In this document: in pieces, positions 8,561 to 19,600 of the stretch
Layout: each line of letters begins with the position of its first letter
How positions within the stretch are numbered: the first letter of the stretch is position 1
Assembly (NCBI GenBank): GCA_023205875.1
Contig: CP060769.1
Coordinates: 124,001-188,000, forward strand
Length of the DNA: 64,000 bases
Origin: Chloropicon primus
Taxonomy: Eukaryota; Chlorophyta; Chloropicophyceae; Chloropicales; Chloropicaceae
Direction: 5' to 3'
Position numbers and translations under genes: made by a program
Notes under the pieces: generated by a model
Databases searched by the model: none
What the model saw: only the letters and a program-made list of their open reading frames with translations
What the model was told of the DNA's origin: nothing

Positions 8561-10126
8561 TTAAAACATCTTGTTCAGGATCGGCAGCTTGCGGGCGAAG
8601 AAGCCGAGCGGCCAAACGATGAGTTGAGTCAGGACGAAGACCAGTGCCCAGCCGCCCCAGATCCAGCCGTCCGAGAGCGGAGCGGGCTTGCCATCGGGAC
8701 CGACCGCGAAGAACAGCGTGCCCTCAAACACGATCGGCACGCCCGCGGCCTTGAGAATCTCGACGAAAATAATCATGCTCGTCAACATGGGCCAGAACTG
8801 GATGACGTACACGATGTACGCCGAGGCACCGGCGTTGCGCATGAACTGGCTCTGTGGAGTTGCGTTGAAGTACTGGTGGAACAGCTGCATGATCGCAAGC
8901 GTCATGGCCACGGCATACACTGGCGGAATGAAGTCCAGGACTGCAAACGTGATGTGCACCCCCGGGATCGGCAAAGCATGAGCATTGACGTACAGGAAAA
9001 TCAGGATCCAGAATCCCACGACAATGACACGCAACGTCCAGACCACCCAGGCCTTCATCTCCTCCACGCTCTTCAACCAGTCGTTGCGGCCACCGAGCAC
9101 TCCCGCCGCGAAGAAGGGAATGTACATCGAGGCGCCGTAATTCCACATGTTCATGCCTCCCAAGTGATTCCACGGTCCGATGGCCTTGCTGATGGCGTAA
9201 AAGATCCCGCACAGAGGCATGCCGATCACCAGCAAGACGAACGGGTGAGGCATGCCGACCTTCACCTTGGGCGCGAACTGGGCGACGACGGCGTACGCGA
9301 TGCTGAAGTTCAGCAGCCACAGGATGAACCAGCAGGTTCCCGCCTGGTACATGTACTCGTACGAGAGAGGATATCCGAGGTAGGCCTGCAGCACTAGTAT
9401 ATAAAGAGGGCCGAGCAGTACCATCCAGAGCATCAGAGGTCCTCCGAGTCGAACGATCTTGTCCGCGACAAAGGCCCTGAACCCCTTGCGGTCCAAGCTC
9501 TTTGGGCAAAAGTATCCGGATATAAGGAAGAAGGCGGCCATGAAGTAGCTTTGGTTGATCGAAAGGAACCACTGACCTCCAAAGAAAAAGTTCCTGACCT
9601 TGGCGTAACCGTCGATGCCATACCCAGGGTTATTGTTACCGATATCTTCCGTATAGAAAGTAGAGGTCTGGATGGGGGCAGCTTGGTTCATGAACGAACC
9701 GACGGTGTGGTGCGTAACGACGATGAAGGTGAGGAACGTCTTCAAGTTCGTCAAGTAAGTCACCTGACGCTTGACGGCGGGCTTGGGGTCAACGACGACG
9801 TCGGCTGGAGCAGATGCATCATCCTCGCCACCCTTCTTGCCGCCGCCATCGGGGTTGGTCTCGACGACGACGGCAACGGTCTCCTTCTCACCGGCGGGTG
9901 CCTCGGCGCACTCATCCTTGCTCCGGCAATGGAAGAGGCTCGCTATGGCGGGCCAGTGGACGCAGCACAGGCCAAACAAGCCTATCAGCACGAAGTTCGC
10001 ACCATTAAAGTATGCAGTTGCTATCTCTTGTGTGGAACCAAACGGAGAACCGACAGGGACAGGAATCGCGAACCTCCAGGCCGCCACGCCAAAGTACAAG
10101 ATCGAAACCAGCGTGGTGAGCCACAT
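8561..10126 (-). CDS. Acyltransferase-3 family membrane protein, array copy 2
   Basis: Product of 521 aa. Same plan as copy 1: an N-terminal helix (MWLTTLVSILYFGVAAW), a second helix ending GLCCVHW, a hydrophilic Asp/Glu/Gly-rich loop of about 60 residues, the TFIVVTHHT helix (HH at residues 139-140), SYFMAAFFLISGYF, then KSLDRKGFRAFVADKIVRLG. The remaining helices follow, ending LPILNKMF. The loop after the HH helix differs from copies 3-5 (it has a GIDGYAKVRNFFFGGQW segment), as does the loop after LLGPLYILVLQAY, so substrate preference may differ. Codons in the shared segments are nearly identical to those of the neighbours, pointing to recent duplication or conversion. The 5' flank starts with a repeated GACGAC leader. 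Confidence 0.87.
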   Translation of the reverse strand: MWLTTLVSILYFGVAAWRFAIPVPVGSPFGSTQEIATAYFNGANFVLIGLFGLCCVHWPAIASLFHCRSKDECAEAPAGEKETVAVVVETNPDGGGKKGGEDDASAPADVVVDPKPAVKRQVTYLTNLKTFLTFIVVTHHTVGSFMNQAAPIQTSTFYTEDIGNNNPGYGIDGYAKVRNFFFGGQWFLSINQSYFMAAFFLISGYFCPKSLDRKGFRAFVADKIVRLGGPLMLWMVLLGPLYILVLQAYLGYPLSYEYMYQAGTCWFILWLLNFSIAYAVVAQFAPKVKVGMPHPFVLLVIGMPLCGIFYAISKAIGPWNHLGGMNMWNYGASMYIPFFAAGVLGGRNDWLKSVEEMKAWVVWTLRVIVVGFWILIFLYVNAHALPIPGVHITFAVLDFIPPVYAVAMTLAIMQLFHQYFNATPQSQFMRNAGASAYIVYVIQFWPMLTSMIIFVEILKAAGVPIVFEGTLFFAVGPDGKPAPLSDGWIWGGWALVFVLTQLIVWPLGFFARKLPILNKMF

Positions 10127-10464
10127 GACGACGACGACGACAACTAGAGCAGGCGCCGAGACGATCTCTTCTTTTGTTGCCGTACGGGAGACGTTTCTCG
10201 TTCTCTCCTCTCGCTCCTCCTTTTTGGGTCATCTCCAGCTCCCCCCGCATGCTCGTGATTTCAGGGTCACGGAGGAGGATCTCCTGAAATCACTCGCCGC
10301 TCACTTCACTTCTGAAGGAGAAGGAGGAGGCAGTGACCAAGAGCTTGGGGAGGGACACATGACAAGGGTTGCGGACCATTGTACTGGAACTGATCATAAC
10401 AATACTGGTAATTTTGATCAATATGTATATATACAAGGTCTCTCTCTCTCTCTCTTGTAACGTT
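10127..10464. repeat. Duplicated spacer of the acyltransferase array (copies 2/3)
   Basis: This spacer recurs at 12031-12373 and, in chimeric form, at 13940-14467. It contains the GACGAC leader of the downstream gene, a GGAGGAGGATCTCCTGAAATC-type block that includes the palindrome AGGATCTCCT near its middle, a TGTATATATAC stretch and a CT run next to the neighbouring gene's stop. No gene is seen. Confidence 0.75.
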
Positions 10465-12030
10465 TTAAAACATCTTGTTCAGGATCGGCAGCTTGCGGGC
10501 GAAGAAGCCGAGCGGCCAAACGATGAGTTGAGTCAGGACGAAGACCAGTGCCCAGCCGCCCCAGATCCAGCCGTTAGAGAGGGCGGTGGGCTTGCCATCG
10601 GGACCGACCGCGAAGAACAGCATGCCCTCAAACACGATCGGCACGCCCGCGGCCTTGAGGATCTCGACGAAAATGATGCCCGAGATGCCCAAAGCCAGGC
10701 CCTGGATGACGTACACGATGTACGCCGAGGCACCGGCGTTGCGCATGAACTGGCTCTGTGGAGTTGCGTTGAAGTACTGGTGGAACAGCTGCATGATCGC
10801 AAGCGTCATGGCCACGGCATAAGGGGGATTCGGCAAGGTTCCCCCGAGAATTGGGTCCATATGCACGGACGGGATTGGAATGGTGTACTGCGCGATCAGA
10901 AGGTAGTACACCACCCAGAATCCCACGACAATGACACGCAACGTCCAGACCACCCAGGTCTTCATCTCCTCCACGCTCTTCAACCAGTCGTTGCGGCCAC
11001 CGAGCACTCCCGCCGCGAAGAAGGGAATGTACATCGAGGCGCCGTACGTCCACATGTTCATGCCTCCCAAGTAATCCCACGGTCCGATGGCCTTTTTGAT
11101 GGCGTAAAAGACTCCGCCAAGACCCATGCCGATCACCAGCAAGACGAACGGGTGGGGCATCCCGACCTTCACCTTGGGCGTGAACTGGGCGACGACGGCG
11201 TACGCGATGCTGAAGTTCAGCAGCCACAGGAGGAACCAGCAAACCCCTGGGCTCCATTCGTAGGTCAGAGGCGCGCCCGCGTAAGCTTGCTCGAACAACG
11301 TAACAAGTGGGCGAAATGCGGAAGACCAAAGCACCAGAGGTCCTCCGAGTCGAACGATCTTGTCCGCGACAAAGGCCCTGAACCCCTTGCGGTCCAAGCT
11401 CTTTGGGCAAAAGTATCCGGATATGAGGAAGAAGGCGGCCATGAAGTAACCTTGGTTGATCGTAAGGAACCACGATGCACCCGTGTAAAACGTCCTGGGC
11501 TTGACTGTCCCGTCATAAAGCCCAGTTGGATCCCCGTTCGCTGGGTCGTTGGGGTTCATAATCATCGTCTGAATATTCGCAAAGCAGGCCATGAACAAAC
11601 AGACGGTGTGGTGCGTAACGACGATGAAGGTGAGGAACGTCTTCAAGTTCGTCAAGTATGTCACCTGACGCTTGATGGCGGGCTTGGGGTCGACGACGAC
11701 TGCGACTGGAGCGGGGGAGGCGTCATCCTCGCCCCCCTCCTTGCAACCTTCATCACCACAAGTCTGCTTCTCGTCACCCTCATCGACGACGGTCTCCTTC
11801 TCACCGGCGGGTGACCCGGCATCCTTGCTCCGGCCATGGAAGAGGCTCGCTATGGCGGTCCAGTGGACGCAGCACAGGCCAAGCAAGCCAAACAAAATGC
11901 AGTTGAAGGCAACAATGTACCCGGATGCTATGTCTGGCGCGGTTGCAGCTGCAGGGGCGTGAGCAATTTCGACAAACAGATAGGCCGCCACGCCAAAGTA
12001 CAAGATCGAAACCAGCGTAGTGAGCCACAT
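10465..12030 (-). CDS. Acyltransferase-3 family membrane protein, array copy 3
   Basis: Product of 521 aa, nearly identical to copies 4 and 5. The putative catalytic HH lies at about residues 140-141 within TFIVVTHHTV. The acidic loop contains a Cys pair (KQTCGDEGCKEGG) shared only with copies 4 and 5. Copy 3 differs from them at scattered sites: TYEWSPG where both have TYEYDPG, and WVVYYLL where both have WVVYFLL. It agrees with copy 5 against copy 4 elsewhere (for example LALGISG and the EIAH motif near the N terminus). This patchwork is what gene conversion gives. The stop is followed by AACGTTACAAGAGAGAGA, a spacer shared with copies 4 and 5. Confidence 0.88.
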   Translation of the reverse strand: MWLTTLVSILYFGVAAYLFVEIAHAPAAATAPDIASGYIVAFNCILFGLLGLCCVHWTAIASLFHGRSKDAGSPAGEKETVVDEGDEKQTCGDEGCKEGGEDDASPAPVAVVVDPKPAIKRQVTYLTNLKTFLTFIVVTHHTVCLFMACFANIQTMIMNPNDPANGDPTGLYDGTVKPRTFYTGASWFLTINQGYFMAAFFLISGYFCPKSLDRKGFRAFVADKIVRLGGPLVLWSSAFRPLVTLFEQAYAGAPLTYEWSPGVCWFLLWLLNFSIAYAVVAQFTPKVKVGMPHPFVLLVIGMGLGGVFYAIKKAIGPWDYLGGMNMWTYGASMYIPFFAAGVLGGRNDWLKSVEEMKTWVVWTLRVIVVGFWVVYYLLIAQYTIPIPSVHMDPILGGTLPNPPYAVAMTLAIMQLFHQYFNATPQSQFMRNAGASAYIVYVIQGLALGISGIIFVEILKAAGVPIVFEGMLFFAVGPDGKPTALSNGWIWGGWALVFVLTQLIVWPLGFFARKLPILNKMF

Positions 12031-12373
12031 GACGACGACGACGACAACTAGAGCAGGCGCCGAGACGATCTCTTCGTTTGTTGCCGTACGGGAGACGTTT
12101 CTCGTTCTCTCCTCTCGCTCCTCCTTTTTGGATCATCTCCAGCTCCCCGCATGGTCGTGATTTCAGGGGGGTCACGGAGGAGGATCTCCTGAAATCACTC
12201 GCCGCTCACTTCACTTTTGAAGGAGAAGGAGGAGGCAGTGACCAAGAGCTTGGGGAGGGACACATGACAAGGGTTGCGGACCATTGTACTGGAACTGATC
12301 ACAACAATACTGGTAATTTTGATCAATATGTATATATACAAGGTCTCTCTCTCTCTCTCTCTCTTGTAACGTT
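12031..12373. repeat. Duplicated spacer of the acyltransferase array (copies 3/4)
   Basis: Nearly identical to 10127-10464, with a slightly longer CT run before the copy-4 stop. Together with the genes it forms duplication units of about 1.9 kb. No gene is seen. Confidence 0.75.
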
Positions 12374-13939
12374 TTAAAACATCTTGTTCAGGATCGGCAG
12401 CTTGCGGGCGAAGAAGCCGAGCGGCCAAACGATGAGTTGAGTCAGGACGAAGACCAGTGCCCAGCCGCCCCAGATCCAGCCGTTAGAGAGGGCGGTGGGC
12501 TTGCCATCGGGACCAACCGCGAAGAACAGCGTGCCCTCAAACACGATCGGCACGCCCGCGGCCTTGAGGATCTCGACGAAAATGATGCCCGAGATGCAGA
12601 AAGCCAGGCCCTGGATGACGTACACGATGTACGCCGAGGCACCGGCGTTGCGCATGAACTGGCTCTGTGGAGTTGCGTTGAAGTACTGGTGGAACAGCTG
12701 CATGATCGCAAGCGTCATGGCCACGGCATAAGGGGGATTCGGCAAGGTTCCCCCGAGAATTGGGTCCATATGCACGGACGGGATTGGAATGGTGTACTGC
12801 GCGATCAGAAGGAAGTACACCACCCAGAATCCCACGACAATGACACGCAACGTCCAGACCACCCAGGTCTTCATCTCCTCCACGCTCTTCAACCAGTCGT
12901 TGCGGCCACCGAGCACTCCCGCCGCGAAGAAGGGAATGTACATCGAGGCGCCGTACGTCCACATGGTCATGCCTCCGAAGTAATCCCACGGTCCGATGGC
13001 CTTTTTGATGGCGTAAAAGACTCCGCCAAGACCCATGCCGATCACCAGCAAGACAAACGGGTGAGGCATGCCGACCTTCACCTTGGGCGTGAACTGGGCG
13101 ACGACGGCGTACGCGATGCTGAAGTTCAGCAGCCACAGGAGGAACCAGCAAACGCCTGGATCATATTCGTAGGTCAGAGGCGCGCCCGCGTAAGCTTGCT
13201 CGAACAACGTAACAAGTGGGCGAAATGCGGCAGACCAAAGCACCAGAGGTCCTCCGAGTCGAACGATCTTGTCCGCGACAAAGGCCCTGAACCCCTTGCG
13301 GTCCAAGCTCTTTGGGCAAAAGTATCCGGATATGAGGAAGAAGGCGGCCATGAAGTAACCTTGGTTGATCGTAAGGAACCACATTGCACCCGTGTAAAAC
13401 GTCCTGGGCTTGACTGTCCCGTCATAAAGCCCAGTTGGATCCGCGTTCGCTGGGTCGTTGGGGTTCATAATCATCGTCTGAATATTCCCAAGGCAGCCCG
13501 TGAACAAACAGACGGTGTGGTGCGTAACGACGATGAAGGTGAGGAACGTCTTCAAGTTCGTCAAGTAAGTCACCTGACGCTTGATGGCGGGCTTGGGGTC
13601 GACGACGACTGCGACTGGAGCGGGGGAGGCGTCATCCTCGCCCCCCTCCTTGCAACCTTCATCACCACAAGTCTGCTTCTCGTCACCCTCATCGACGACG
13701 GTCTCCTTCTCACCGGCGGGTGACCCGGCATCCTTGCTCCGGCCATGGAAGAGGCTCGCTATGGCGGGCCAGTGGACGCAGCACAGGCCAAGCAAGCCAA
13801 ACAAAATGCAGTTGCAGGCCTGAAAGTACCCGGATGCTATGTCTGGCGTGGTTGCAGCTGCAGGGGACTGAGCAGTATGGACAAACAGATAGGCCGCCAC
13901 GCCAAAGTACAAGATCGAAATCAGCGTGGTGAGCCACAT
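12374..13939 (-). CDS. Acyltransferase-3 family membrane protein, array copy 4
   Basis: Product of 521 aa. The active-site and membrane pattern is as in copy 3 (HH about residue 140, FFLISGYFCPKSLDRKGFRA, LPILNKMF end). Private changes cluster in the first 40 residues (LFVHTAQSPAAATTPD), in the loop after the HH helix (FTGCLGNIQ; TGAMWF) and in GGMTMW. Its 5' flank is chimeric: the part next to the gene matches the flank of copy 5, and the far part matches the spacer downstream of copies 3-5. It lies 1909 bp from copy 3. Confidence 0.88.
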   Translation of the reverse strand: MWLTTLISILYFGVAAYLFVHTAQSPAAATTPDIASGYFQACNCILFGLLGLCCVHWPAIASLFHGRSKDAGSPAGEKETVVDEGDEKQTCGDEGCKEGGEDDASPAPVAVVVDPKPAIKRQVTYLTNLKTFLTFIVVTHHTVCLFTGCLGNIQTMIMNPNDPANADPTGLYDGTVKPRTFYTGAMWFLTINQGYFMAAFFLISGYFCPKSLDRKGFRAFVADKIVRLGGPLVLWSAAFRPLVTLFEQAYAGAPLTYEYDPGVCWFLLWLLNFSIAYAVVAQFTPKVKVGMPHPFVLLVIGMGLGGVFYAIKKAIGPWDYFGGMTMWTYGASMYIPFFAAGVLGGRNDWLKSVEEMKTWVVWTLRVIVVGFWVVYFLLIAQYTIPIPSVHMDPILGGTLPNPPYAVAMTLAIMQLFHQYFNATPQSQFMRNAGASAYIVYVIQGLAFCISGIIFVEILKAAGVPIVFEGTLFFAVGPDGKPTALSNGWIWGGWALVFVLTQLIVWPLGFFARKLPILNKMF

Positions 13940-14467
13940 GACGACGACGACGACAACTAGAGCAGGCGCCGAGACGATCTCTTCGTTTGTTGCCGTACGG
14001 GAGACGTTTCGTTCTCTCCTCTCGCCCCTGGCTTTCTCAAACCTAAAATCATCTCTCGCTCCAGATCACGATTTACTTCTCTCAGGAAACAAATGGGGAG
14101 TCGACGCAGGAACATAACGGCCGTGGTCGGTTTCGACGAGGAAACCCGGTTGCGGACCCCTAGCGCCAAGCTCGTCTGTCTCATGCTTTCGAGAGTGTGC
14201 CGTCGCTCCTCCTACTCCCTTTCGAATCATCTCCAGCTCCCCGCATTGGCTCGCGATTTCGGTCACGGAGGAGGATCTCCTGAAATCGCTCCCCCGCTCA
14301 CTTCACTTTTGAAGGAGAAGGAGGAGGCAATGACCAAGAGCTTGGGGAGGGACACATGACAAGGGTTGCGGACCATTGTACTGGAACTGATCACAACAAT
14401 ACTGGTAATTTTGATCAATATGTATATATACAAGGTCTGTCTCTCTCTCTCTCTCTCTTGTAACGTT
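13940..14467. repeat. Chimeric spacer of the acyltransferase array (copies 4/5)
   Basis: The part at about 14010-14210 matches the copy-5 / surface-protein promoter at about 16110-16330. The part at about 14220-14467 matches the other array spacers. The joint suggests unequal exchange or conversion between spacers. No gene is seen. Confidence 0.7.
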
Positions 14468-16033
14468 TTAAAACATCTTGTTCAGGATCGGCAGCTTGCG
14501 GGCGAAGAAGCCGAGCGGCCAAACGATGAGTTGAGTCAGGACGAAGACCAGTGCCCAGCCGCCCCAGATCCAGCCGTTAGAGAGGGCGGTGGGCTTGCCA
14601 TCGGGGCCGACCGCGAAGAACAGCATGCCCTCAAACACGATCGGCACGCCCGCGGCCTTGAGGATCTCGACGAAAATGATGCCCGAGATGCCCAAAGCCA
14701 GGCCCTGGATGACGTACACGATGTACGCCGAGGCACCGGCGTTGCGCATGAACTGGCTCTGTGGAGTTGCGTTGAAGTACTGGTGGAACAGCTGCATGAT
14801 CGCAAGCGTCATGGCCACGGCATAAGGGGGATTCGGCAAGGTTCCCCCGAGAATTGGGTCCATATGCACGGACGGGATTGGAATGGTGTACTGCGCGATC
14901 AGAAGGAAGTACACCACCCAGAATCCCACGACGATGACACGCAACGTCCAGACCACCCAGGTCTTCATCTCCTCCACGCTCTTCAACCAGTGATTGCGGC
15001 CACCGAGCGCTCCCGCCGCGAAGAAGGGAATGTACATCGAGGCGCCGTACGTCCACATGTTCATGCCTCCGAAGTAATCCCACGGTCCGATGGCCTTTTT
15101 GATGGCGTAAAAGACTCCGCCAAGACCCATGCCGATCACCAGCAAGACAAACGGGTGAGGCATGCCGACCTTCACCTTGGGCGTGAACTGGGCGACGACG
15201 GCGTACGCGATGCTGAAGTTCAGCAGCCACAGGAGGAACCAGCAAACGCCTGGATCATATTCGTAGGTCAGAGGCGCGCCCGCGTAAGCTTGCTCGAACA
15301 ACGTAACAAGTGGGCGAAATGCGGCAGACCAAAGCACCAGAGGTCCTCCGAGTCGAACGATCTTGTCCGCGACAAAGGCCCTGAACCCCTTGCGGTCCAA
15401 GCTCTTTGGGCAAAAGTATCCGGATATGAGGAAGAAGGCGGCCATGAAGTAACCTTGGTTGATCGTAAGGAACCACGATGCACCCGTGTAAAACGTCCTG
15501 GGCTTGACTGTCCCGTCATAAATCCCAGTGGGATCCCCGTTCGCTGGGTCGTTGGGGTTCATAATCATCGTCTGAATATTCGCAAAGCAGCCCATGAACA
15601 AACAGACGGTGTGGTGCGTAACGACGATGAAGGTGAGGAACGTCTTCAAGTTCGTCAAGTATGTCACCTGACGCTTGATGGCGGGCTTGGGGTCGACGAC
15701 GACTGCGACTGGAGCGGGGGAGGCGTCATCCTCGCCCCCCTCCTTGCAACCTTCATCACCACAAGTCTGCTTCTCGTCACCCTCATCGACGACGGTCTCC
15801 TTCTCACCGGCGGGTGACCCGGCATCCTTGCTCCGGCCATGGAAGAGGCTCGCTATGGCGGGCCAGTGGACGCAGCACAGGCCAAGCAAGCCAAACAAAA
15901 AGCAGTTGCAGGCCTGAAAGTACCCGGATGCTATGTCTGGCGCGGTTGCAGCTGCATGGAAGTGAGCAATTTCGATAAACAGATAGGCCGCCACGCCAAA
16001 GTACAAGATCGAAATCAGCGTGGTGAGCCACAT
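14468..16033 (-). CDS. Acyltransferase-3 family membrane protein, array copy 5
   Basis: Product of 521 aa, the last member of the array and divergent from the Ig-repeat surface protein. Same domain plan and HH position as copies 3-4. Features shared with copy 4: TYEYDPG and WVVYFLL. Features shared with copy 3: EIAH-type N terminus, LALGISG and TGASWF. Private changes include FHAAAT near residue 25 and GALGGRNHW, where the other copies read GVLGGRNDW. It lies 2094 bp from copy 4; the extra length comes from about 190 bp of flank between 14010 and 14220. Confidence 0.88.
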   Translation of the reverse strand: MWLTTLISILYFGVAAYLFIEIAHFHAAATAPDIASGYFQACNCFLFGLLGLCCVHWPAIASLFHGRSKDAGSPAGEKETVVDEGDEKQTCGDEGCKEGGEDDASPAPVAVVVDPKPAIKRQVTYLTNLKTFLTFIVVTHHTVCLFMGCFANIQTMIMNPNDPANGDPTGIYDGTVKPRTFYTGASWFLTINQGYFMAAFFLISGYFCPKSLDRKGFRAFVADKIVRLGGPLVLWSAAFRPLVTLFEQAYAGAPLTYEYDPGVCWFLLWLLNFSIAYAVVAQFTPKVKVGMPHPFVLLVIGMGLGGVFYAIKKAIGPWDYFGGMNMWTYGASMYIPFFAAGALGGRNHWLKSVEEMKTWVVWTLRVIVVGFWVVYFLLIAQYTIPIPSVHMDPILGGTLPNPPYAVAMTLAIMQLFHQYFNATPQSQFMRNAGASAYIVYVIQGLALGISGIIFVEILKAAGVPIVFEGMLFFAVGPDGKPTALSNGWIWGGWALVFVLTQLIVWPLGFFARKLPILNKMF

Positions 16034-16386
16034 GACGACGACGACGACAACTAGAGCAGGCGCCGAGACGATCTCTTCTTTTGTTGCCGTACGTGAGTCG
16101 GAGTCGTGAGTCGTTCTCTCCTCTCGCCCCTGGCTTTCTCAAACCTAAAATCATCTCCATCAATCTCTCGCTCCAGATCACGATTACTTCTCTCAGGAAA
16201 ACATGGGAGTCGACGCAGGAACATAACGGCCGTGGTCGTTTCGACGAGGAAACCCGGCTGCGGACCCCTAGCGCATCCGCAAAGGTTTTCGGCCGCGCTC
16301 GTCTGTCTCGTGCTTTCGAGAGTGTGTCGTCGCTCCTCCTCCTCCTCCAGGTTGTTCTCCTCCGACGCGCGCAACGTCGGGAGAGG
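16034..16386. promoter_or_regulatory. Divergent promoter, acyltransferase copy 5 / Ig-repeat surface protein
   Basis: These 353 bp separate two divergent start codons. The region contains AAACCTAAAATCATC (also in the copy-4 flank), a CTCAGGAAA block and a GTCGACGCAGGAACATAACG block repeated at about 14098-14118. Shared control of the acyltransferase and the surface protein is an inference. Confidence 0.5.
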
Positions 16387-16659
16387 ATGTCAAGGAATCG
16401 CCACAGTGGTGGCGGGAAAGCGTGGAGTGGGAGTGGGGGGCTCGTGCCCTTGCTCGCCGTGGTGGTTCTGTGCTCCGTGGCTCCGTTGGCGAGATGCCAG
16501 TTCGACTTCACGATTGTTGGGGCGGGGGTGATGGATTGGTCTTACCTGGACGCGGCGCTGACTCACCCGGGAAACGATATTGCAATCGGTAAGGGTCCAC
16601 CCTCGCCTCGCTTCTCTTATCATCTTCAAAACTGACTGACTGACTGACTGACTGACTGA

Positions 16660-16697
<38 letters not shown>

Positions 16698-19600
16698 CTT
16701 TTCTTTCTGCTCGACAGGAAATACCGGCTTCGCGGAGCTCATGGTGAGGTGCGAGAGGGGCACGACCAATCCGATGCAAGTGCAGCTGCCCTCGGTGGAC
16801 ATTCCGGACGTCTGGTACGACAACCTCGACCACCACTTGGGGACCTGGACCCCGACTTCGAGCGGGCAGAGCTTGTACTGCGAGGCTTGGGAGTGCGACA
16901 ATATCATTGGCTGCGCGAACGGGGAGCTGCACCACGCGGCTCCGAATCCTGGGCTGGGAGATGACTACATGGGCATCGTGAAGGTGGACCCGTACGACTT
17001 TCGCGGAGACCCCGTCAAGATCTACACCACGACCCACAACGGTGCGAACAAGGTGGCGCTGGCCATAAGGTGCGACTACTGCTACACTTGGGCCCAGAGC
17101 CAACTGTTGCCGAACCAGAAGCAGCCGGGGATTGGGGACACGGTGAACGCGCCAAGCTCCGGGGGATCTCAGAAACCGAATCAGCAGTTGCCTCCTCCGT
17201 CGCAGCAGCCTTCGACTCCGCCGCCGCAGAGCAACCCATTCCCATCCACACCCCCCCCTCCTTCACAACCCCCACAATCTGCACCCCCCCAACGCCACCC
17301 CCACCCCCACCAACTCCACCTCCTTCGCCACCCCCACCATCTGCACCACCCCCAACGCCACCCCCACCCCCATCAACTCCACCTCCTCCTTCGCCACCAC
17401 CACCATCTGCACCACCACCAACGCCACCACCACCAACGCCACCACCAACAACAACTCCACCTCCTCCTTCGCCACCACCACCAACGCCACCACCAACGAC
17501 GCCACCACCACCACCAACTCCACCAACTCCACCTTCTTCGTCGCAGCCTTCGTCCGGAAGTGATGCAGGGGCGCTAAGCAATGGCGGAGGGGCCCAAGCC
17601 TCTTCGAGCAAGCCGGTGGTGACGCTGAGAGGAGACAAGACGATGTACGTCAGGCAGGGGGACCCTTTCAACGACCCTGGCGTGACCGCCGCGGACTCTG
17701 CGGATGGTGACGTGACGTCCTCGGTGTACGTTGTGGGCTCTGTGGATCCCAACACGGTTGGCACGTACAGGTTGCGGTACGTGGCCACAAACAGTCAGGG
17801 CGAGAGGGGCTTCAAGATCAGGATCGTGGAGGTCGTGCCAAGCGACTCTCCTTCTCAGTACGACGGCTTGTTCCCCACCAACCCACCACCGGATGTGCCT
17901 CCACAGCAGCCCAACAGCAACAACAATGCCAATCCAAGCACTGGCACTGGCACTGGTGGTCAGGCGAACAACAACAATGGCGGCACTCCGTCCTCTGGTC
18001 CTCAGTCGTCGCCGACCGCGGGGAACAATCCTGCGAGCGGCAACCAGGGAGGAGGATCGCCTTCGAGCACCCCACCGAGTAGTTCTCCACCATCAAACCA
18101 GCAGCCCAACAGCAACAACAATGCCAATCCAAGCACTGGCACTGGCACTGGTGGTCAGGCGAACAACAACAATGGCGGCACTCCGTCCTCTGGTCCCCAG
18201 TCGTCGCCGACCGTGGGGAACACTCAGAACAATGCTGGCCAGGGAGGAGGGGCCCAAGCCTCTTCGAGCGCGCCGGTGGTGACGCTGAGAGGAGACAAGA
18301 CGATGTACGTCAGGCAGGGGGACCCTTTCAACGACCCTGGTGTGACCGCCGCGGACTCTGCGGATGGTGACGTGACGTCCTCGGTGTACGTTGTGGGCTC
18401 TGTGGATCCCAACACGGTTGGCACGTACAGGTTGCGGTACGTGGCCACAGACAGCGAGGGCGAGAGGGGCTTCAAGATCAGGATCGTGGAGGTCTTGCCG
18501 AGAGACGAATCGGGCGCGATCCCACCACCTTCGGGCAGTCCATCGAGCGGTCCTGCAGCACCAAATCAGCAGCAACCCTCAAACGATGACGAAGAAGATG
18601 ATGGCTTGTTCCCCACCAACCCACTGCCTGGTGTGCCTCAGCAGCAGCCCAACAGCAACAACAATGCCAATCCAAGCACTGGCACTGGCACTGGTGGTCA
18701 GGCGAACAACAACAATGGCGGCACTCCGTCCTCTGGTCCTCAGTCGTCGCCGACCGCGGGGAACAATCCTGCGAGCGGCAACCAGGGAGGAGGATCGCCT
18801 TCGAGCACCCCACCGAGTAGTTCTCCACCATCAAACCAGCAGCCCAACAGCAACAACAATGCCAATCCAAGCACTGGCACTGGCACTGGTGGTCAGGCGA
18901 ACAACAACAATGGCGGCACTCCGTCCTCTGGTCCTCAGTCGTCGCCGACCGTGGGGAACACTCAGAACAATGCTGGCCAGGGAGGAGGGGCCCAAGCCTC
19001 TTCGAGCGCGCCGGTGGTGACGCTGAGAGGAGACAAGACGATGTACGTCAGGCAGGGGGACCCTTTCAACGACCCTGGTGTGACCGCCGCGGACTCTGCG
19101 GATGGTGACGTGACGTCCTCGGTGTACGTTGTGGGCTCTGTGGATCCCAACACGGTTGGCACGTACAGGTTGCGGTACGTGGCCACAGACAGCGAGGGCG
19201 AGAGGGGCTTCAAGATCAGGATCGTGGAGGTCTTGCCGAGAGACGAATCGGGCGCGATCCCACCACCTTCGGGCAGTCCATCGAGCGGTCCTGCAGCACC
19301 AAATCAGCAGCAACCCTCAAACGACGACGAAGAAGATGATGGCTTGTTCCCCACCAACCCACTGCCTGGTGTGCCTCAGCAGCAGCCCAACAGCAACAAC
19401 AACAATGCCAATCCAAGCACTGGCACTGGCACTGGTGGTCAGGCGAACAACAACAATGGCGGCACTCCGTCCTCTGGTCCTCAGTCGTCGCCGACCGCGG
19501 GGAACAATCCTGCGAGCGGCAACCAGGGAGGAGGATCGCCTTCGAGCACCCCACCGAGTAGTTCTCCACCATCAAACCAGCAGCCCAACAGCAACAACAA

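Noticed and set aside
10369-11814. Repeated long plus-strand frames through the acyltransferase array
   Set aside because: They recur in each copy only because the genes are duplicated, and they are rich in His/Asp/Glu/Arg with no domain.
17263-17532. Val/Ala-rich minus-strand frame over the Pro-rich stalk
   Set aside because: It is the reverse complement of CCA/CCN repeats.
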